From: Bacteroides sp.
Lineage (GTDB): Bacteria > Bacteroidota > Bacteroidia > Bacteroidales > Bacteroidaceae
DNA: 23,492 nucleotides
Assembly (NCBI RefSeq): GCF_030151085.1
Contig: NZ_JASLER010000051.1
Coordinates: forward strand, 1-23,492
Reading direction: 5' to 3'
This document shows positions 20,554 through 23,492 of this stretch, in pieces (the first letter of the stretch is position 1; each line of letters starts with the position of its first letter). The notes beneath the pieces are model-generated. The model was not told where the DNA came from and searched no databases. It saw nothing but the letters and a program-made list of their open reading frames with translations. Both the position numbers and the translations under genes were made by a program.

Positions 20554-22455
20554 TTATTTATTCTGATTGGTTTCAATAATTCTCAATACGTCACCATTGA
20601 CCTTAATTATTCGCTCCATATCTTTATTCAAGCGAATACGGAATACCCAAATACGGAAATAAAAGAATAATCCTATAGGGAAGACCACTCCGCAAAGCAG
20701 GTTCAACCAATAATTTTGGAAAGGACGTATATGAGCATGAACCGCAATAATTGGATAATTGTTCAATGTTGTCAATAAAGCTATGGATTTCGTATTTGAC
20801 ATTTCATCTACTAATCGCTCCATACGGTCATTAATATCCTCAATCTCCTTATCCGGAGCATCATTCATCCATAGTTTGAAATAATTGGGGGCTTTCTTCA
20901 ATGCTTTCTTTTCGGCATAAGCCCTACAACTTGCCGATAATGCCTGTAAGTCTCCCAGGATACGTGTATAGTCAGGGTCATGAATAATAACATCTTTACG
21001 GAATAAATGCCGGACGTTTCGGATACCCACAAGTTTCTTGAACCAGTTTATGTATGCATCAGCATTCAATACTACGGAATCTCTATTAGATTTATAAGTC
21101 AGGAAGCCTCCCAATGGTGCCAAAACTGCGGTACTGGTCCACATTCCCATCCAGACTACCCACTGTCCGTCGCGTGCCATTTTAAAGCCCGTATTATTAA
21201 TAATGTAATATACGATAAAGATTAGAACAGATACAACCACCGGCATCCCTAAACCACCTTTACGAATAATACCGCCGAGAGGGGCACCAATAAAGAAGAA
21301 GATAAGACACGCCAGAGATAGTGTGAACTTCTCATGCCAGGAAGTCATGTGTCGACGAAGGCTACTCTCTGTTTGTGAAATAGTAAATCCCTTGAAGCTC
21401 CAGTCACTGCCCGCACTTTCTGCACGACTGACTGCAGTAGATATGATCTTTTGCTTCTGCATCAAAGTAGATGCATTAAATAAACTATCGACATTATATT
21501 GCCCTATATGAGCCGTTTGTATCTTCAATGTATCTTCTTTAGTCAGATTAGTCACAACCTTATAAGAACTCGCCATTGCCTCGTTAAAATAAGCCCGACC
21601 CACACTATCATTTTGGACTTTCATTGAATCAATGCCAGCTTGCAACATTTTCAAATTCTTACTATTGGACTGCCCGCTCATGATACCTGCATCTACCATA
21701 TTAAAGTCTGAATTAAACTCAATAATGGCATGTTTCTCCCGGAAAGTTTCACGACGATAAGGCACATTATTCTGATTCATATTCTGAGACTTCAGATTTT
21801 CGAATTGCTCACCACTGAATAAGTGCAGATAAAGATGCTGCTTGTCTGCCGTCATCTCCAGTTTACCCGAATCAGCCTTGATAATCTGTGCATTTTCAAA
21901 TCCTTTCTCAAAATTGTAGATCAGGACATCGTACAAGATACCCGTCTTACGGTTCTTATGCTTTACATATAGATTATAGCCTTCTATTTCATCGTAGAAC
22001 ACACCTTCCGGAATATCAACTTCCGGTGACTTCTGTTTCATGGATATAAGTAACGTCCACAACTTAGTCTGTGCTTTGGGTCCTATTACATTCTGAAAAT
22101 AGAAAGAGACACAACATACAAAGCTGATGAATATAATCAGCGGACGCATAATCTTCAACAAAGAAATACCTGCCGCTTTCATGGCAAGCAGTTCAAAGCG
22201 TTCTCCAAAATTTCCAAAAGTGATAAGAGCTGCCAGCAGAATTGCTAGCGGAAGAGATGCGGGTACCAACGTTAGTGCCGAATAAAAGAAAAACTGTGCG
22301 AGGACAGTCATTTCCAACCCTTTTCCAACCAATTCATCTACATATCTCCACAAAAATTGCATCATGAAGATGAAAAGGCAGATGAAAAAAGTGCCCATAA
22401 AGAGCATACAAAAACTCTTTAGAACAAATATATCTAACTTTTTTATGCGCAGCAT
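20554..22455 (-). CDS. LptF/LptG-family permease
   Basis: This 633-residue inner-membrane protein belongs to the YjgP/YjgQ (LptF/LptG) family, which together with LptB extracts lipopolysaccharide or lipooligosaccharide and passes it to LptC. Membrane segments are near residues 13-35, 57-77 and 98-117 (from the ATG at 22455), a large periplasmic beta-jellyroll part lies between (about residues 125-370), and further helices follow (SLACLIFFFIGAPLGGIIRK, VVVSVLIFIVYYII, then LLCGVVFPIGLFFYF). The GAPLGGIIRKGG segment is typical for the family. It is longer than E. coli LptF or LptG because of a cytoplasmic insert in the C-terminal part (about residues 455-590), a feature of Bacteroidetes members. 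The ATG at 22455 is favoured over a GTG at 22482 that falls inside the promoter. Whether it is LptF or LptG cannot be settled here. Confidence 0.88.
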   Translation of the reverse strand: MLRIKKLDIFVLKSFCMLFMGTFFICLFIFMMQFLWRYVDELVGKGLEMTVLAQFFFYSALTLVPASLPLAILLAALITFGNFGERFELLAMKAAGISLLKIMRPLIIFISFVCCVSFYFQNVIGPKAQTKLWTLLISMKQKSPEVDIPEGVFYDEIEGYNLYVKHKNRKTGILYDVLIYNFEKGFENAQIIKADSGKLEMTADKQHLYLHLFSGEQFENLKSQNMNQNNVPYRRETFREKHAIIEFNSDFNMVDAGIMSGQSNSKNLKMLQAGIDSMKVQNDSVGRAYFNEAMASSYKVVTNLTKEDTLKIQTAHIGQYNVDSLFNASTLMQKQKIISTAVSRAESAGSDWSFKGFTISQTESSLRRHMTSWHEKFTLSLACLIFFFIGAPLGGIIRKGGLGMPVVVSVLIFIVYYIINNTGFKMARDGQWVVWMGMWTSTAVLAPLGGFLTYKSNRDSVVLNADAYINWFKKLVGIRNVRHLFRKDVIIHDPDYTRILGDLQALSASCRAYAEKKALKKAPNYFKLWMNDAPDKEIEDINDRMERLVDEMSNTKSIALLTTLNNYPIIAVHAHIRPFQNYWLNLLCGVVFPIGLFFYFRIWVFRIRLNKDMERIIKVNGDVLRIIETNQNK

Positions 22456-22481
22456 TTTACTCGTTTCATGCAATGAAAGCA

Positions 22482-22489
22482 CAAAAGTA
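22482..22489 (-). promoter_or_regulatory. -7 box for the permease-ribBA pair
   Basis: TACTTTTG on the minus strand fits TAnnTTTG and lies 26 bp before the ATG at 22455. It covers the alternative GTG start at 22482, which is therefore unlikely. No good -33 TTG is found. Confidence 0.5.
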
Positions 22490-22531
22490 GCATAAAAAAG
22501 GGAGTACGAGAAATTTTTAATTGAAAGTTAA

Positions 22532-22918
22532 CTAAAAACCACTCGATCTACGCAAAGTATCTACTTGCGACTCCCACAATTCGCGTAAATCATCAATTTC
22601 ATCTACTTCTGTGAAGTCAGTGATTTCCAACACAAAATCGTTTGTCAACTCATTGTTTGTCATCTTCAATTCAAAGTATTCGCGTTCGTTTTCATCATCC
22701 AACCAACGAAAACGGATAAAGGAATAAGCTCGTACAGCAATGATCTCAGCCTCACGTCTTTCTGTTTTCCCCCAAAAGAAGGTAACGATTTTGTCGTCTG
22801 ACTGCACCTTATCTGCAAACCATCCCTCCAAACCGGTAGGGGTACTTATTGCTGTCCAAAGAATACTTTTAGAAGTTGCATTCAAGAGATATTCCAAATG
22901 AAGTTTCTTTCTTTCCAT
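22532..22918 (-). CDS. START-like domain protein (AHSA1/SRPBCC type)
   Basis: This 128-residue protein shows the pattern of a small START/AHSA1-like fold: an N-terminal strand KKLHLEYLLNATSKSILWTA, the short segment TPTGLEGWFADKV, a middle strand KTERREAEIIAVRAYSFIRF, and a long C-terminal helix (EVDEIDDLRELWESQVDTLR). Such proteins have a deep pocket that binds a hydrophobic ligand or aid a partner protein, but the ligand here is unknown. No signal peptide is visible, so it is cytoplasmic. It lies upstream of the permease gene on the same strand with 76 bp between, where that gene's own promoter sits. The fold call is good; the function is not. Confidence 0.75.
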   Translation of the reverse strand: MERKKLHLEYLLNATSKSILWTAISTPTGLEGWFADKVQSDDKIVTFFWGKTERREAEIIAVRAYSFIRFRWLDDENEREYFELKMTNNELTNDFVLEITDFTEVDEIDDLRELWESQVDTLRRSSGF

Positions 22919-23124
22919 TATTAATTCCGCTAAGTTATTGCGCCAGCCAAGATAAATACTTTTTTCTAATTAGAAAAAATAATTCATTAATATTATTTAG
23001 TCGAGCTCTATGTAATAGTCATAACCTATTGATAATGTTATGGAAACCAATAATAAAAAAGATTCTCACAAAATTTCTTTCTTCCGGCATGTGAAAGAAA
23101 TAACATAAAATCCCTATAAAAGTT

Positions 23125-23154
23125 TTGGCAATTTAAATAAAAGCTATATCTTTG
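23125..23154 (+). promoter_or_regulatory. Promoter for tRNA-Met
   Basis: TTG (23125-23127), a 19-bp spacer and TATCTTTG (23147-23154) fit the Bacteroides consensus with normal spacing. It lies 21 bp before the tRNA, which makes it the clearest promoter in the window. Confidence 0.8.
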
Positions 23155-23175
23155 CACCCGCAATCGAGAAATGAT

Positions 23176-23249
23176 GGCGGGATAGCTCAGCTGGTTAGAG
23201 CGCATGATTCATAATCATGAGGTCCCCGGTTCAATCCCGGGTCCCGCTA
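23176..23249 (+). tRNA. tRNA-Met (anticodon CAT)
   Basis: The 74-nt sequence folds as a full cloverleaf. Acceptor arms GGCGGGA (23176-23182) and TCCCGCT (23242-23248) pair with one G-U at the end, followed by discriminator A. The D stem is GCTC/GAGC, the anticodon stem CATGA/TCATG holds loop TTCATAA with anticodon CAT at 23210-23212, and the T stem is CCCGG/CCGGG with loop TTCAATC. CCA is not encoded. A CAT anticodon could also be tRNA-Ile with lysidine; the elongator Met type is more likely, but the two are not fully separable by eye. Confidence 0.93.
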
Positions 23250-23274
23250 CAAAGTCGAAAGGCTTACAGATAAG

Positions 23275-23310
23275 ACGTTTGGAGGGCTTCCACCTCTGGG
23301 CGTTTTTTTT
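23275..23310 (+). terminator. Terminator after tRNA-Met
   Basis: ACGTTTGGAGG (23275-23285) pairs with CCTCTGGGCGT (23293-23303), including four G-U pairs, around loop GCTTCCA, and eight Ts follow. The remaining bases to 23396 contain only a small dyad GGTTA-GACT-TAACC (23327-23340). Confidence 0.8.
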
Positions 23311-23396
23311 ATTTTAGATTATCATTGGTTAGACTTAACCGATTGAAGAATAAACGGATCAATGTAAAAACCTGAGGGGATAAAATTATAATTTTT

Positions 23397-23404
23397 TATC
23401 TTTG
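23397..23404 (+). promoter_or_regulatory. -7 box for the last partial gene
   Basis: TATCTTTG fits the consensus and lies 18 bp before the ATG at 23423. No clear TTG is at the -33 position. Confidence 0.45.
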
Positions 23405-23422
23405 CCTGCAAATTAATTGATT

Positions 23423-23492
23423 ATGGAGTTAAATGGTTATCGCCTTCTTCTTCCTGAAGGTACTTTGGATTACTTTGATCTTGTTGATGTGC
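23423..23492 (+). CDS. Probable IS transposase N-terminus, partial
   Basis: The window ends after 23 codons of an open frame beginning MELNGYRLLLPEGTLDYFDL. The LLLPEGxLDYF pattern resembles what I recall as the N-terminal region of ISAon1-type transposases in Bacteroides, where orfA and the catalytic part are read separately. The assignment is from memory of a short motif and is only moderate. The gene begins 173 bp after the tRNA, downstream of its terminator. An unrelated protein remains possible. Confidence 0.5.
   Translation, partial: MELNGYRLLLPEGTLDYFDLVDV

Noticed and set aside
20546..20576. TTG start of ribBA and an FMN riboswitch upstream
   Set aside because: The TTG lies in the end of the permease gene, while the ATG at 20546 matches the usual N-terminus. 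Only 7 bp separate the genes, so there is no room for a riboswitch.
1..23492. CRISPR array or rRNA
   Set aside because: No regularly spaced repeats with unique spacers and no rRNA-like sequence were seen; the repeats found are short and irregular.

Overview
The window looks like chromosomal DNA of a Bacteroides or a close Bacteroidales relative. The evidence is the repeated TAnnTTTG / TTG promoter pattern in front of genes, weak or absent Shine-Dalgarno sequences, and families typical of that group: DUF4248, the 36-residue smalltalk peptide, HU-HIG, FimB/Mfa2 and fimbrillin lipoproteins, and the bifunctional RibBA.

Positions 1-4860 hold a compact accessory cassette on the minus strand. In transcription order it has a coiled-coil protein of unknown function, a DUF4248 protein, a winged-helix protein resembling a phage or plasmid helicase loader, a DnaB-type helicase, an HU-like DNA-binding protein with a glycine-rich tail, a tiny membrane peptide (smalltalk) and a T7-lysozyme-like amidase. 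It has no primase, polymerase, capsid or integrase gene. Loader and helicase genes overlap by 11 bp. Several families of intergenic inverted and direct repeats surround it. It looks like a domesticated replication module joined to a lysis-like pair.

Positions 5042-10975 hold a type V pilus (fimbrial) operon on the minus strand: an OmpA-family outer-membrane protein, a FimB/Mfa2-like lipoprotein and a large fimbrillin-like lipoprotein with GLUG repeats. Between this operon and an adjacent tyrosine recombinase gene lies a 283-bp segment bounded by perfect 23-bp inverted repeats (9645-9667 and 9951-9973). It carries a promoter that points away from the operon as drawn. This is a phase-variation switch, and the sequence appears to be in the OFF orientation. 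The recombinase stop codon lies inside one of the repeats.

Positions 11105-23249 look like core chromosome: a FtsB/DivIC-like protein with a small membrane protein, dnaX, two overlapping TPR sensor histidine kinase genes, a 2x[4Fe-4S] ferredoxin, an aspartate-type aminotransferase, ribBA, an LptF/LptG-family permease, a START-like protein and tRNA-Met(CAT). The second kinase has lost the phospho-acceptor histidine (it is tyrosine) and the ATP-binding motifs, so the pair reads as an active kinase translationally coupled to a pseudokinase.

The right edge enters the first 23 codons of what is probably an insertion-sequence transposase. The strongest points for follow-up are the invertible fimbrial promoter, the kinase/pseudokinase pair and the helicase-HU-smalltalk-amidase cassette.
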